Part shown: one piece after another, positions 8,286 to 16,276 of the stretch
Position numbering within the stretch: position 1 is the first letter of the stretch
Layout: each line of letters opens with the position of its first letter
From: Nitrospira sp.
Lineage (GTDB): Bacteria; Nitrospirota; Nitrospiria; Nitrospirales; Nitrospiraceae
DNA length: 64,000 nt
Reading direction: 5' to 3'
NCBI GenBank assembly: GCA_015709715.1
Contig: CP054184.1
Location: 2,403,001 to 2,467,000, forward strand
The notes under the pieces: model-generated
Told to the model about the DNA's origin: nothing
What the model saw: only the letters and a program-made list of their open reading frames with translations
The model's database searches: none
Made by a program: the position numbers and the translations under genes

Positions 8286-8486
8286 GTCGCCATCCTATCT
8301 TCTTCACCTGCGCCGATTCCCCCGTTTCCCCGCTCAAGGTTTCCCTCTCAGTTGCGTCTGCCGCCGGAAGGTGATACATGAAAATGAGCGCGACTGGTTT
8401 CTTCGTACTTTGACAAATGCAAGAGCTGACGTGTCTCTTGATCCATCCGTGAGTATCACGATGCTCCGTGAGCGCAGGGTTGCGTC

Positions 8487-10517
8487 GTGATGGCCGCTCT
8501 GCTTGCCCTTCTCCTGGCCTGTTATGTCGGCGGGGGGGTGCTCCCCCTGTGCCTGCGGAGATCCCCTCACCTCCAGTCGGTACTGGCGCATGGAGGAGCC
8601 GCCGTGGCCGGAGTGAGCGGGGTCGTGTTGGGTCTGGTCGGCTTGCATGCCGCCGAGCCGTTCCGTGTCTCCGTTTCTTCCACCATCCCGTACCTGACCG
8701 TTGCCTTGCGGCTCGATCCGCTGGCCTCGTTCTTCGTCCTGATCATTTCCTTGGTCGGCCTGGCCGTGGCGATCTATGCCTTGGGGTATGTGGACGACTA
8801 TGCCGGACGTCGCTCGTTTCCGGTGCTCGGCTCCCTCCTGAACTGGTTCCTCCTCTCCATGACGCTGGTCGTCCTGGCCGACAATGGGTTCTGGTTCTTG
8901 ATCCTCTGGGAGGTGATGTCGCTGCTCTCCTATGTGTTGGTCGTGACGGAGCATGAGAAGCCTGAGGTGCGGCAGGCGGGGCTCTTGTACCTGGTCATGA
9001 CCCATGTCGGGACGGCCTTTATCATCCTGACGTTCTTGATCTTCTTTCAGGTGACCGGGTCGTTCTCCTTCGAGTCGTTCCGGCCTCCCGACCAGCGGCT
9101 GCCAGAAGGGCTCCGGTCGGTCGCCTTTTTTACTGCCCTGATCGGGTTCGGCGCGAAGGCCGGCATCATTCCTCTCCATGTATGGCTGCCCTATGCGCAT
9201 CCCGCCGCTCCGTCGCACGTGTCGGCCTTGATGTCCGGCGTCATGATCAAGACCGCCGTGTATGCCCTAATCCGCGTGTATTTCGACTTTCTGGGCGGCC
9301 AGTTTCCCTGGTGGTGGGGGTTCACGATCTTGGGAGTCGGAGCGGTGTCGGCGCTTCTTGGCGTGCTCTACGCCCTTGTGGAGCAGGACCTGAAACGGCT
9401 TCTGGCCTTCAGCAGTGTGGAGAACATCGGCATCATCTTTCTGGGTCTCGGCGCCGGCATGATCTTCCACACCTACGGCCTGCCCGACCTGGCTGCGCTC
9501 GGTCTCTTGGCCGGCCTCTACCACACTATGAACCATGCCATGTTTAAAGCCCTGCTGTTCTTGGGGGCGGGGTCGCTCCTCTATGCCACACACACGAGAA
9601 ACATCGAGCGCTACGGTGGGCTCTTACGACGTATGCCCTGGACCGGCCTGTGGTTCCTCCTGGGGGCCGTGTCCATCGCGGCGTTGCCCCCGACCAATGG
9701 ATTCATCAGTGAGTGGCTCGTGTTTCAAAGCCTCTTCCTGAGCGTCCAGTTACCCACGCTGTTCTTGAAGCTGATGTTGCCGATTGCCGCCGCCATGCTG
9801 GCGCTCACCGGGGCGCTGGCGCTGGCCTGTTTCGCGAAGGCCTTCGGCCTGTCGTTCTTGGCCCAGCCGCGCAGTCCTGAATCCCGGCGCGCGAGGGAAG
9901 TGCCGTGGCCGATGCGCATCGGCATGGGACTCCTGGCCGTGCTGTCGGTCGTGATGGGAGTGGCTCCGATGCTGGTCATCCCGCTGTTGGACCGCATCAC
10001 CGCGCCTCTGGCGGGCACGGCGGTCAGTGCCAAAGTGTTGGCCATGGACGGGTGGGTCGTGGCGCCGATGACCGTCGAATTCTCCAGCGTCTCGACGCCG
10101 GTGTTAGCGGCGCTGCTGGTTGCCGCCGGAGGGTTAGGATTGCTGCTGGCCAGGACCCTCGGGAATTCATTGTGTACGCGCTTCGTCAAGACGTGGGGCT
10201 GTGGGCTGAACCTGACCCCGCGCATGGAATACAGCGCGACCGGCTTCGTGCAGCCGATCAAGCGGGTCTTCGGGACGATCTATCAGCCGACGGTCACACT
10301 CGAAACGGAATTCTTGGAACAATCGAAATACTTCATCAAGCAGCAGCGGTTCGAGTTCAGGATCAAGCCGCTCTTCGAAACCTACCTCTATCAGCCGATC
10401 GTCGCGTGGTTGTGGACCGCCGCCGACCGGCTGCGGGTCATTCAGGCCGGAAGCCTGCATCTCTACCTGGCCTATATTTTTGTCACGCTGGTGCTGTTGT
10501 TGTTATGGGCGGTCTAG
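8487..10517 (+). CDS. hyfB: HyfB/NuoL-type antiporter subunit of an Ehr/hydrogenase-4-like complex
   Basis: A 676-aa polytopic protein with about 16 membrane helices. It contains the proton-conducting antiporter domain: the conserved Glu in LWEVMSLLSY, and Lys in GFGAKAGIIPLHVWLPYAHPAAPSHVSALMSG, the classic NuoL/M/N signature. The long C-terminal tail with a final helix is as in HyfB/HycC. It should translocate H+ or Na+ in the membrane arm of a complex I-like enzyme. It is the first gene of a six-gene operon, preceded by about 200 bp of intergenic DNA with a TTGACA hexamer (about 8411-8416). Its stop lies just before or inside the start region of the next gene. Confidence 0.9.
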   Translation: MMAALLALLLACYVGGGVLPLCLRRSPHLQSVLAHGGAAVAGVSGVVLGLVGLHAAEPFRVSVSSTIPYLTVALRLDPLASFFVLIISLVGLAVAIYALGYVDDYAGRRSFPVLGSLLNWFLLSMTLVVLADNGFWFLILWEVMSLLSYVLVVTEHEKPEVRQAGLLYLVMTHVGTAFIILTFLIFFQVTGSFSFESFRPPDQRLPEGLRSVAFFTALIGFGAKAGIIPLHVWLPYAHPAAPSHVSALMSGVMIKTAVYALIRVYFDFLGGQFPWWWGFTILGVGAVSALLGVLYALVEQDLKRLLAFSSVENIGIIFLGLGAGMIFHTYGLPDLAALGLLAGLYHTMNHAMFKALLFLGAGSLLYATHTRNIERYGGLLRRMPWTGLWFLLGAVSIAALPPTNGFISEWLVFQSLFLSVQLPTLFLKLMLPIAAAMLALTGALALACFAKAFGLSFLAQPRSPESRRAREVPWPMRIGMGLLAVLSVVMGVAPMLVIPLLDRITAPLAGTAVSAKVLAMDGWVVAPMTVEFSSVSTPVLAALLVAAGGLGLLLARTLGNSLCTRFVKTWGCGLNLTPRMEYSATGFVQPIKRVFGTIYQPTVTLETEFLEQSKYFIKQQRFEFRIKPLFETYLYQPIVAWLWTAADRLRVIQAGSLHLYLAYIFVTLVLLLLWAV

Positions 10518-10528
10518 GAGAAGTGATC

Positions 10529-11473
10529 GTGCAAATGTTGCTGGTCGTTGTGCAGGTGATCACGTTGCTCGTCCTGGCGCCGTTCATCGTCGGGTTGATC
10601 CGCAAGGTGAAGGCACGATTGCAGTGTCGCAGCGGCGCCGGGTTGCTGCAGCCCTACGCAGATTTGGTGAAGCTGTTCGGCAAGCAGCCCGTGGTCTCTT
10701 CCACCACTTCCTGGATCTTTCCCGCCGCCCCCTACATCGTGTTTGCCTCCACGATGGCCGCCGGCCTCCTCATGCCGGTCTTTGTGTCGCACAGTCCGTT
10801 GAATTTCGCCGGCAACATCATCGCGCTGGTCTATCTGTTGGCACTGGGCACATTTTTCCTGATCCTGGCCGGCCTCGATGCGGGGTCATCGTTCGGGGGC
10901 ATGGGGAGCAGCCGCGAGGCCATTGTGGCGACGCTGGCGGAGCCGGCCATGATGTTGTCGATCCTGGCCATCGCCCTGACGGCCGGCTCGACCAATCTCA
11001 GTACGATCGTCCACCAATCCGCCTCGCTGGAAGGGGGCCTGCTCGTGCCTCCACCGCACCTCATGGCCTTGGCGGCGCTGTTCATCGTGACCCTTGCGGA
11101 GACGGGCCGCGTGCCGGTGGACAATCCCGCCACGCATCTCGAACTGACCATGATCCATGAAGCCATGCTGTTGGAATATTCCGGCCGGTACCTGGCACTG
11201 ATGGAATGGGCGGCGGGCATCAAGTTGGTGGTGTTCCTGACGTTGATCGTCAACGTCTTTGCGCCCTGGGGCATCGCGACGACCCTGACCCCGGATGCGC
11301 TGGCGCTGGGGGTGGCGGTGTACCTGGTCAAGGTCTCGACCCTGGCCGTCGTCATCGGGGTGATTGAATCCATGTTCGCCAAGCTGCGGCTGTTTCGCGT
11401 CCCCGAACTCTTGGGCGCCGCCTTTATCCTGTCGCTGCTGGCGTTGGTGTTCTTTTACACACTGAGGGGGTAG
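10529..11473 (+). CDS. hyfC: HyfC/NuoH-type membrane subunit
   Basis: About 314 aa with roughly eight membrane helices. RKVKARLQCRSGAGLLQPYADLVKLFGKQ is the NuoH/HycD loop contacting the hydrophilic arm, and LAETGRVPVDNPATHLELTM is the conserved quinone-pocket segment (family E-x-x-R-x-P-x-D). The GTG at 10529 has TAGGAG 8 bp upstream. ATG 10505, overlapping hyfB's stop, and ATG 10535 are alternatives. It anchors the NuoB/D-like subunits and couples electron transfer to ion pumping. A stop/start overlap (TAGTG) joins it to the next gene. Confidence 0.9.
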   Translation: MQMLLVVVQVITLLVLAPFIVGLIRKVKARLQCRSGAGLLQPYADLVKLFGKQPVVSSTTSWIFPAAPYIVFASTMAAGLLMPVFVSHSPLNFAGNIIALVYLLALGTFFLILAGLDAGSSFGGMGSSREAIVATLAEPAMMLSILAIALTAGSTNLSTIVHQSASLEGGLLVPPPHLMALAALFIVTLAETGRVPVDNPATHLELTMIHEAMLLEYSGRYLALMEWAAGIKLVVFLTLIVNVFAPWGIATTLTPDALALGVAVYLVKVSTLAVVIGVIESMFAKLRLFRVPELLGAAFILSLLALVFFYTLRG

Positions 11474-12141
11474 TGGTGCCGCTCTCGACCCATCTGGGCT
11501 CGCAACTCGTCGATCTGTGCTCGGTGCTGTTGTTGCTCTGCTGCTTCGCCATCGTGGCGCAACGGCGGTTGTCGGCCTGCGTCGACCTGTTCGCGCTGCA
11601 GTCCCTGTTCCTTGCGGCGACCGCGGCGCTGGTGGCCTTTCTGACCGGGCACACACACATTTACCTGGCCGCGGTCCTGACCATCGTCATCAAGGTGGTG
11701 ATCTTGCCGCGCATTTTGAAACGGGTCATCGAACGCCTGAACGTCTCGCGAGAGTTGGTGATGAACGTCAACGTGCCGGCGGGCCTGCTGATCTGCGGAG
11801 GCCTCGTGATCGTCGCCTTCTTCATCACCCAGCCCATCATCCCCCTGGGCTACCTGTTGACGCGCGACTCCCTGGCCATTGCCCTCGCCATCATCATGAT
11901 CGGATTCTTCACCATGATCGCGCGGATGAAGGCGGTGACGCAAATGGTGGGTTTTCTGGTCATGGAGAACGGCGTGTTTCTGGGGGCGACGGCGGCCGCC
12001 TACGGCATGCCGCTGATCGTCGAACTGGGGGTCTTCTTCGATGTGTTGGTCGCGGGGCTGATCGTGGGGATCTATACGCACCGGCTCCAGGACGCGTTCG
12101 ATAGCATCGATACCAGTACGCTGACGGTGTTGAAGGAATGA
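11473..12141 (+). CDS. hyfE: HyfE-type (NuoK-like) membrane subunit
   Basis: A 222-aa, almost entirely hydrophobic protein with about seven helices. The region LTIVIKVVILPRILKRVIERL and the C-terminal MVGFLVMENGVFLGATAAAYGMPLIVELGVFFDVLVAG match HyfE/HycP proteins, in which the ENG(V/I)F-P-x-x-VELG motif marks the NuoK-like part with membrane-embedded glutamates. It starts at GTG 11473, overlapping the previous stop by one base, with GAGGGGG just upstream (a second GTG at 11476 is equivalent). It should be a small pumping subunit in the membrane arm. Confidence 0.87.
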   Translation: MVPLSTHLGSQLVDLCSVLLLLCCFAIVAQRRLSACVDLFALQSLFLAATAALVAFLTGHTHIYLAAVLTIVIKVVILPRILKRVIERLNVSRELVMNVNVPAGLLICGGLVIVAFFITQPIIPLGYLLTRDSLAIALAIIMIGFFTMIARMKAVTQMVGFLVMENGVFLGATAAAYGMPLIVELGVFFDVLVAGLIVGIYTHRLQDAFDSIDTSTLTVLKE

Positions 12142-12178
12142 AGGGCGACAGGATGGACAGACGGGGAGGTTGTGCCGC

Positions 12179-13711
12179 ATGTGGCCGGTGATGGTGCTGC
12201 TGGCCGGGCCGGTGGCGGCCGGGTTGCTGAGTCTGGTCATCCGGCGTGCGCGTGTCCTGCACTTGGTGAATTTCTTGACGATGGCGGCCTTGGCCGTCGC
12301 GGAAACGCTCCTGACCAGGCAGGTCCTGGCGCAGGGATCGGTCACGACGCTGGGGGACCTCGTGTATGTGGATGCGTTGTCGGATTTCATTCTCGTCATC
12401 ATTACGACCATTGGACTGTCTTGTTCGCTCTACATGTGGTCCTACATGGACGACCAGGTGGCTCGCGGGGTGATTGCGGCGAAGCGGTTGAGCCTCTTCT
12501 TTTTTCTCTTCCACATGTTTCTCTTCGCCATGGTCGCGGCAACGGTGGCGAACAGCCTGGGCGTGCAGTGGGTGGCGCTGGAAGGGACGACGCTGGCCAC
12601 GACGTTTCTCATCGCCTTTTTCCGTCGCCGGGAATCGCTGGAGGCGGGCTGGAAGTATCTGATTCTCTGCTCAGTCGGTATCGCCCTCGCCCTGTTCGGC
12701 GTCGTGTTGACCTATTACTCGTCGGTCCGCGTCCTGGGCGACGTCGGGTCCGCCTTGAACATCACCGCCTTGAGGCAGGTGGCGAACCAATTGGATCCGA
12801 ACGTGCTCAAGCTCGCCTTTATCTTCGTGCTGGTCGGCTATGGCACGAAGGTGGGGCTGGTTCCGATGCATACGTGGCTGCCGGAGGCCTATAGCGAGGC
12901 GCCGGCTCCGATCGCGGCGATGTTGGCCGGTGTGTTGGAGACGGTGGCGGTGTACACGTTACTGCGCAGCAAGGCGCTGGTGGATCAGGCCTTGCCGCCG
13001 ACGTTTACCGGCAACCTCCTGCTGACCTTCGGGCTCCTGTCATTCCTCGTGGCCACCCTGTTTGTGTTGATCCAACACAACTACAAGCGCCTCTTCGCCT
13101 ATTCGAGCATCGAACACATGGGACTGGCGATGATCGGGTTCGGCGTCGGCGGCTCGGTCGGCACGTTCGGCGGGCTGTTCCACCTTTTGAATCATGCGCT
13201 GGCCAAGGCGCTCGCCTTCTTCGTTGCCGGCAACATCCATCGACGGTGCGAGACCTTGGAGATCGACGACGTGCGTGGCCTGATCCGCGCGCAACCCATC
13301 ACGGCCGTGGCGCTGATGGCAGCCGGTTGCGCCCTGGTGGGACTCCCGCCCTTTTCACCGTTCGTGAGCGAACTTCTGGTGGTGTCGTCGTTGGCGGCGC
13401 AGGACTTTGCTTCCGATACGATGCAGGTCGGGCGCTTCGTCACCGTCACAATCTCCGACGAGATGCGGAGCCTCGGCATTGTCGCGCTTTTCCTGCTGTC
13501 GGCCGTCGTCCTATTCGGGGGCTTCATGTCGCGCATCGGTGCCATGGTCTGGGGAATTCCTCCCGCGCGGCTCACGCAGGGGGAACCCTGGACGGTCGGC
13601 CACGTGCCGGTGGTGATCATGGTGGCAGCCTTGCTGGGGCTGGGGTTCGTGTTGCCGGGCCCGATCCAGGCCCTCTTGAGCGGGGCGGTCCAGGTGGTGC
13701 TGTTGAGGTGA
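12179..13711 (+). CDS. hyfF: HyfF/NuoM-like antiporter subunit
   Basis: A 510-aa polytopic protein with about 14 helices and the second NuoL/M/N-type domain of the operon. The conserved acidic residue is in VALEGTTLATTFL, and VGYGTKVGLVPMHTWLPEAYSEAPAPIAAMLAGV is the lysine-helix signature. HLLNHALAKALAFFVAGN carries the second conserved H/K pair. ATG 12179 has GGGGAGG 9 bp upstream. An in-frame TTG at 12170 is less likely. With HyfB it supplies the two ion channels expected of a Hyf-type complex. Confidence 0.9.
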   Translation: MWPVMVLLAGPVAAGLLSLVIRRARVLHLVNFLTMAALAVAETLLTRQVLAQGSVTTLGDLVYVDALSDFILVIITTIGLSCSLYMWSYMDDQVARGVIAAKRLSLFFFLFHMFLFAMVAATVANSLGVQWVALEGTTLATTFLIAFFRRRESLEAGWKYLILCSVGIALALFGVVLTYYSSVRVLGDVGSALNITALRQVANQLDPNVLKLAFIFVLVGYGTKVGLVPMHTWLPEAYSEAPAPIAAMLAGVLETVAVYTLLRSKALVDQALPPTFTGNLLLTFGLLSFLVATLFVLIQHNYKRLFAYSSIEHMGLAMIGFGVGGSVGTFGGLFHLLNHALAKALAFFVAGNIHRRCETLEIDDVRGLIRAQPITAVALMAAGCALVGLPPFSPFVSELLVVSSLAAQDFASDTMQVGRFVTVTISDEMRSLGIVALFLLSAVVLFGGFMSRIGAMVWGIPPARLTQGEPWTVGHVPVVIMVAALLGLGFVLPGPIQALLSGAVQVVLLR

Positions 13712-13715
13712 GGGG

Positions 13716-15308
13716 ATGAGCGAATCCTGTCCGATCGTCGAGCAGCTCCAAGGGACGTTTCCGCAGGCCATTCTGGATGTGCGGATGCAGCAGGGTGTGC
13801 CGCTGGTCCGACTGCGCACACAGGACCTGCCGATCGTCGTCCATTTCGTGCACCAGCAGCCCGCTCTACGGGGCTCGCTCTCGTTGTTGTGGGCGATCGA
13901 TCACCGGCCGCGCGAGGCGCGGTATGAGCTCTGTTATCTGTTCACACTCGCAGAGCGGAAGGAGTGGCTCTTGCTGACCACTGATCTGCGAAGCGATGAA
14001 CGGGAATTCCCGTCGGTGACACCGCACCTGCATGCGGCGAAATGGTACGAGCGAGAAATCCGTGATCTCTTCGGCCTGATTCCGGTCGGGCATCCCGACA
14101 TGCGGCGACTCGTCCGCCACGAGCACTGGCCGAAGGGCTGTCATCCCTTGAGGAAGGACTTTCCCTGGGATCGAGTCGTGGCGCGGGTACAGGGGCAATA
14201 TGCCTTTCGAAGAATTCAGGGCGAAGGGGTCTTTGAAGTCCCTGTGGGCCCGATTCACGCCGGTATCATCGAGCCGGGCCATTTCCGTTTCTCCGTCGCG
14301 GGGGAACCGATCATGCAGCTCGAGCTGCGTCATTTCTGGAAACACCGCGGGGTGGAAAAACTATTTGAGCAGCAGGGTCTCATGGAGGCGGTGCCCCTCT
14401 CTGAACGGGTGTCCGGTGATACGACCGTGGGCCACAGCCTGGCCTATTGTCAGGCCGTTGAAGAATTGTGTGGGATCGAGGTGTCGGACCGGGTCCGTTA
14501 TTTGCGGAGCCTGTTTCTCGAACTGGAACGGCTGCACAACCATATCGGGGATGTGGGGGCGATTTGCAACGATACCGCCTATGCCTTGGCCCATGCCCAT
14601 TGCGGGCGCCTGAAGGAACAGCTCATGCAACTCAACGAGCGGGTGAGCGGGTCGCGGTTCCTTCGCGGCGTCCTCTGCGTCGGTGGGGTGGCGATCGACG
14701 TGCCGAATGCGCAGCTCCTGCAGGTGGAGTCGGAACTCGATCGGCTGGAGCAGGAGTTCAGCGGTGTAGAGAAGATTCTGTTCGCAAACGCCTCGTTGAC
14801 GGAACGGCTGGAGCATACGGGAGTCCTGACCGAGCGGGTCGCCTGGGATCATGCGGCGGTCGGCGTCGTGGGGCGCGCCTCCGGCATCAATCGCGATGTG
14901 CGGCGTGATCGTCCGTTTGCCGCCTACGATCAGCTTCAACCGAAAGTGGCGCTGTACCGGTACGGCGATGTGCGGGCGCGAATGAGGGTGCGGTTGGATG
15001 AGGTACATGAGTCGATACGCCTCGTGCGTGAGATTCGTCGCCGCCTGCCGCAAGGTCCGCTGGTCGCGCTTTCGACGCGTGACCCCCAGCCGGGCGACTG
15101 GGCGCTCGCCGCCACGGAAGGCTGGCGAGGGGAGATCCTCTATATGGTCATGGCCGGTGCAGAGGGGCGCATTCATCGCTGCAAAGTGCGTGATCCCTCG
15201 TTCGTGAATTGGCCGGCCATCCAGTGGGCGGCGGTGGGGAACATCGTGCCGGATTTTCCGTTGATCAACAAAAGTTTCAATTTGTCATACGCCGGGAATG
15301 ACTTGTGA
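13716..15308 (+). CDS. hyfG: HyfG-like NuoC-NuoD fusion subunit lacking [NiFe] ligands
   Basis: A 530-aa fusion as in HycE/HyfG. Residues 1-165 are NuoC-like (AKWYEREIRDLFGLIPVGHPD) and the rest is NuoD/large-subunit-like. In group 4 hydrogenases the N-terminal CxxC lies in a RVCGIC segment. Here the place reads SERVSGDTTVGHSLAY, as in NuoD. The C-terminal CxxC is also gone: the protein ends DFPLINKSFNLSYAGNDL. It therefore cannot bind a NiFe centre in the known manner and should not evolve or oxidise H2. It may transfer electrons to a quinone-like or other acceptor, or act as a conformational partner. The start follows GAGGTGAGGGG, 4 bp after hyfF's stop. Confidence 0.88.
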   Translation: MSESCPIVEQLQGTFPQAILDVRMQQGVPLVRLRTQDLPIVVHFVHQQPALRGSLSLLWAIDHRPREARYELCYLFTLAERKEWLLLTTDLRSDEREFPSVTPHLHAAKWYEREIRDLFGLIPVGHPDMRRLVRHEHWPKGCHPLRKDFPWDRVVARVQGQYAFRRIQGEGVFEVPVGPIHAGIIEPGHFRFSVAGEPIMQLELRHFWKHRGVEKLFEQQGLMEAVPLSERVSGDTTVGHSLAYCQAVEELCGIEVSDRVRYLRSLFLELERLHNHIGDVGAICNDTAYALAHAHCGRLKEQLMQLNERVSGSRFLRGVLCVGGVAIDVPNAQLLQVESELDRLEQEFSGVEKILFANASLTERLEHTGVLTERVAWDHAAVGVVGRASGINRDVRRDRPFAAYDQLQPKVALYRYGDVRARMRVRLDEVHESIRLVREIRRRLPQGPLVALSTRDPQPGDWALAATEGWRGEILYMVMAGAEGRIHRCKVRDPSFVNWPAIQWAAVGNIVPDFPLINKSFNLSYAGNDL

Positions 15309-15361
15309 CGAGAGAGTGACGGAAAGCAGGCGGCTCGGCCGCTCTGTGTGATGGAGGACCC

Positions 15362-15883
15362 ATGTTTCGGATCATTGCTAAGAGCCTCGCGACCGGCGTC
15401 GTGACGGGCCGGCATCCAGAGGCGGATCACGCTCTGGAGCCGGTCAGCCCTGAGGCGATCGAAAAGGCCAAGCCTTTCCGGCGTTCTCTCACGATTCGCG
15501 CGGTGGATACCGGGTCCTGCAACGCCTGTGAGATGGAGCTGAACGCGTTGATCAATCCGATCTATGACGTGGAGCGATTCGGGGTACACATCGCCGCTTC
15601 ACCGCGCCACGCCGACGCGCTGGTCGTCACTGGTCCTGTGACCGTGAACATGGAGCGGCCGCTGAAGGAAGTCTACAAGGCGACCCCTGATCCCAAGCTT
15701 GTGATCGCCCTGGGGGATTGCGCGCTGACTTGCGGAGTCTTCAAGGGCAGTTATGCGGTCACCGGTCCGGTGGACCGGCACCTGCCTGTGGATGTGCGTA
15801 TTCCCGGTTGCCCGCCTAAACCGGCGGAGATCCTCGCGGCGTTGTCCGACCTGCGAGGAGAGAACCTCCCGCCCCACCAATGA
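15362..15883 (+). CDS. hyfI: HyfI/NuoB-like iron-sulfur subunit
   Basis: A 173-aa small subunit. TGSCNACEMELNAL holds the CxxC[E] pair, GDCALTCGVF the third cysteine and IPGCPPKPAEIL the fourth, together the ligands of the proximal/N2 [4Fe-4S] cluster. The cluster set is complete, so the subunit can carry electrons even though its HyfG partner lacks NiFe ligands. GATGGAGG precedes ATG 15362. There is no HyfA/HyfH ferredoxin-like gene in the operon, so the electron source is not encoded here. The cluster resembles the FHL-like Rv0082-Rv0087 set of Mycobacterium tuberculosis in gene content. Confidence 0.9.
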   Translation: MFRIIAKSLATGVVTGRHPEADHALEPVSPEAIEKAKPFRRSLTIRAVDTGSCNACEMELNALINPIYDVERFGVHIAASPRHADALVVTGPVTVNMERPLKEVYKATPDPKLVIALGDCALTCGVFKGSYAVTGPVDRHLPVDVRIPGCPPKPAEILAALSDLRGENLPPHQ

Positions 15884-16011
15884 CCCTCGTGCGCCGCCGC
15901 CTCCTGCGTTTTTCTATTTCCATTCTTCCACCGGTTCGGCTTCGATCCTGCCCGGCCACGATCCAGTCTGAGGGGGATGTCTTCACGGGAAGGAGGGCTG
16001 GCAGCGTCCAG

Positions 16012-16030
16012 GTTTTTACGCCGTTTTTAC
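16012..16030 (+). promoter_or_regulatory. Tandem GTTTTTAC repeats upstream of kdp (candidate KdpE operator/promoter)
   Basis: GTTTTTAC occurs at 16012-16019 and again at 16023-16030, an 11-bp period that puts both on one helix face. The pair is enclosed by CCAGG and CCTGG. KdpE of E. coli binds a T-rich site upstream of kdpFABC, and TTTACA at 16026-16031 could also serve as a -35 box. The site lies about 70 bp before the leader ORF of the operon. Confidence 0.5.
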
Positions 16031-16098
16031 ATTGGGTTTGATAGCCTGGAAATGTCGGTACAGACCCGCAGCCTGATCGAAACCAGATCGGAGACGCC

Positions 16099-16179
16099 AT
16101 GGATGTCCTGTACATCTCCATCACCATCGGATTCTTCATCCTGTCCAGCTGGCTCATTCGGGCCTTGGATCGTCCGTAG
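16099..16179 (+). CDS. 26-aa membrane peptide upstream of kdpF
   Basis: ATG 16099 to TAG 16179 encodes 26 residues: MDVLYISITIGFFILSSWL, then IRALDRP. It is a single hydrophobic helix with a positive tail. Comparable tiny ORFs beginning MD-LYI-(I/L)T-GFF stand before kdpF/kdpA in other bacteria, from memory. It may be a KdpF-like accessory peptide stabilising the KdpABC complex. The short length makes the call depend on position and hydrophobic pattern. Confidence 0.6.
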   Translation: MDVLYISITIGFFILSSWLIRALDRP

Positions 16180-16186
16180 GGGGCAC

Positions 16187-16276
16187 GTGAACGCGATGGA
16201 TGTGCTGGCGACGGTGCTGTCGGTGGGTGTACTGATTTATCTCATGGTCGCCTTGCTAAAACCGGAGTGGTTCTGA
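16187..16276 (+). CDS. kdpF: KdpF, small subunit of the K+-transporting ATPase
   Basis: A 29-aa peptide (VNAMDVLATVLSVGVLIYLM, then VALLKPEWF) forming one transmembrane helix. The YLMVALLKPEWF ending is the KdpF signature (family Y-L-x-x-A-L-L-x-P-E-x-F). It stabilises KdpABC. The GTG at 16187 gives the usual KdpF length of about 29 residues and follows AGGGGG. ATG 16196 is the alternative. Its stop overlaps the kdpA start (TGATG). Confidence 0.85.
   Translation: MNAMDVLATVLSVGVLIYLMVALLKPEWF

Noticed and set aside
8487..15883. Functional hydrogenase-4 or formate hydrogenlyase
   Set aside because: The NiFe-binding cysteine pairs are absent from the large subunit, and neither a formate dehydrogenase gene nor NiFe maturation genes are in the window.
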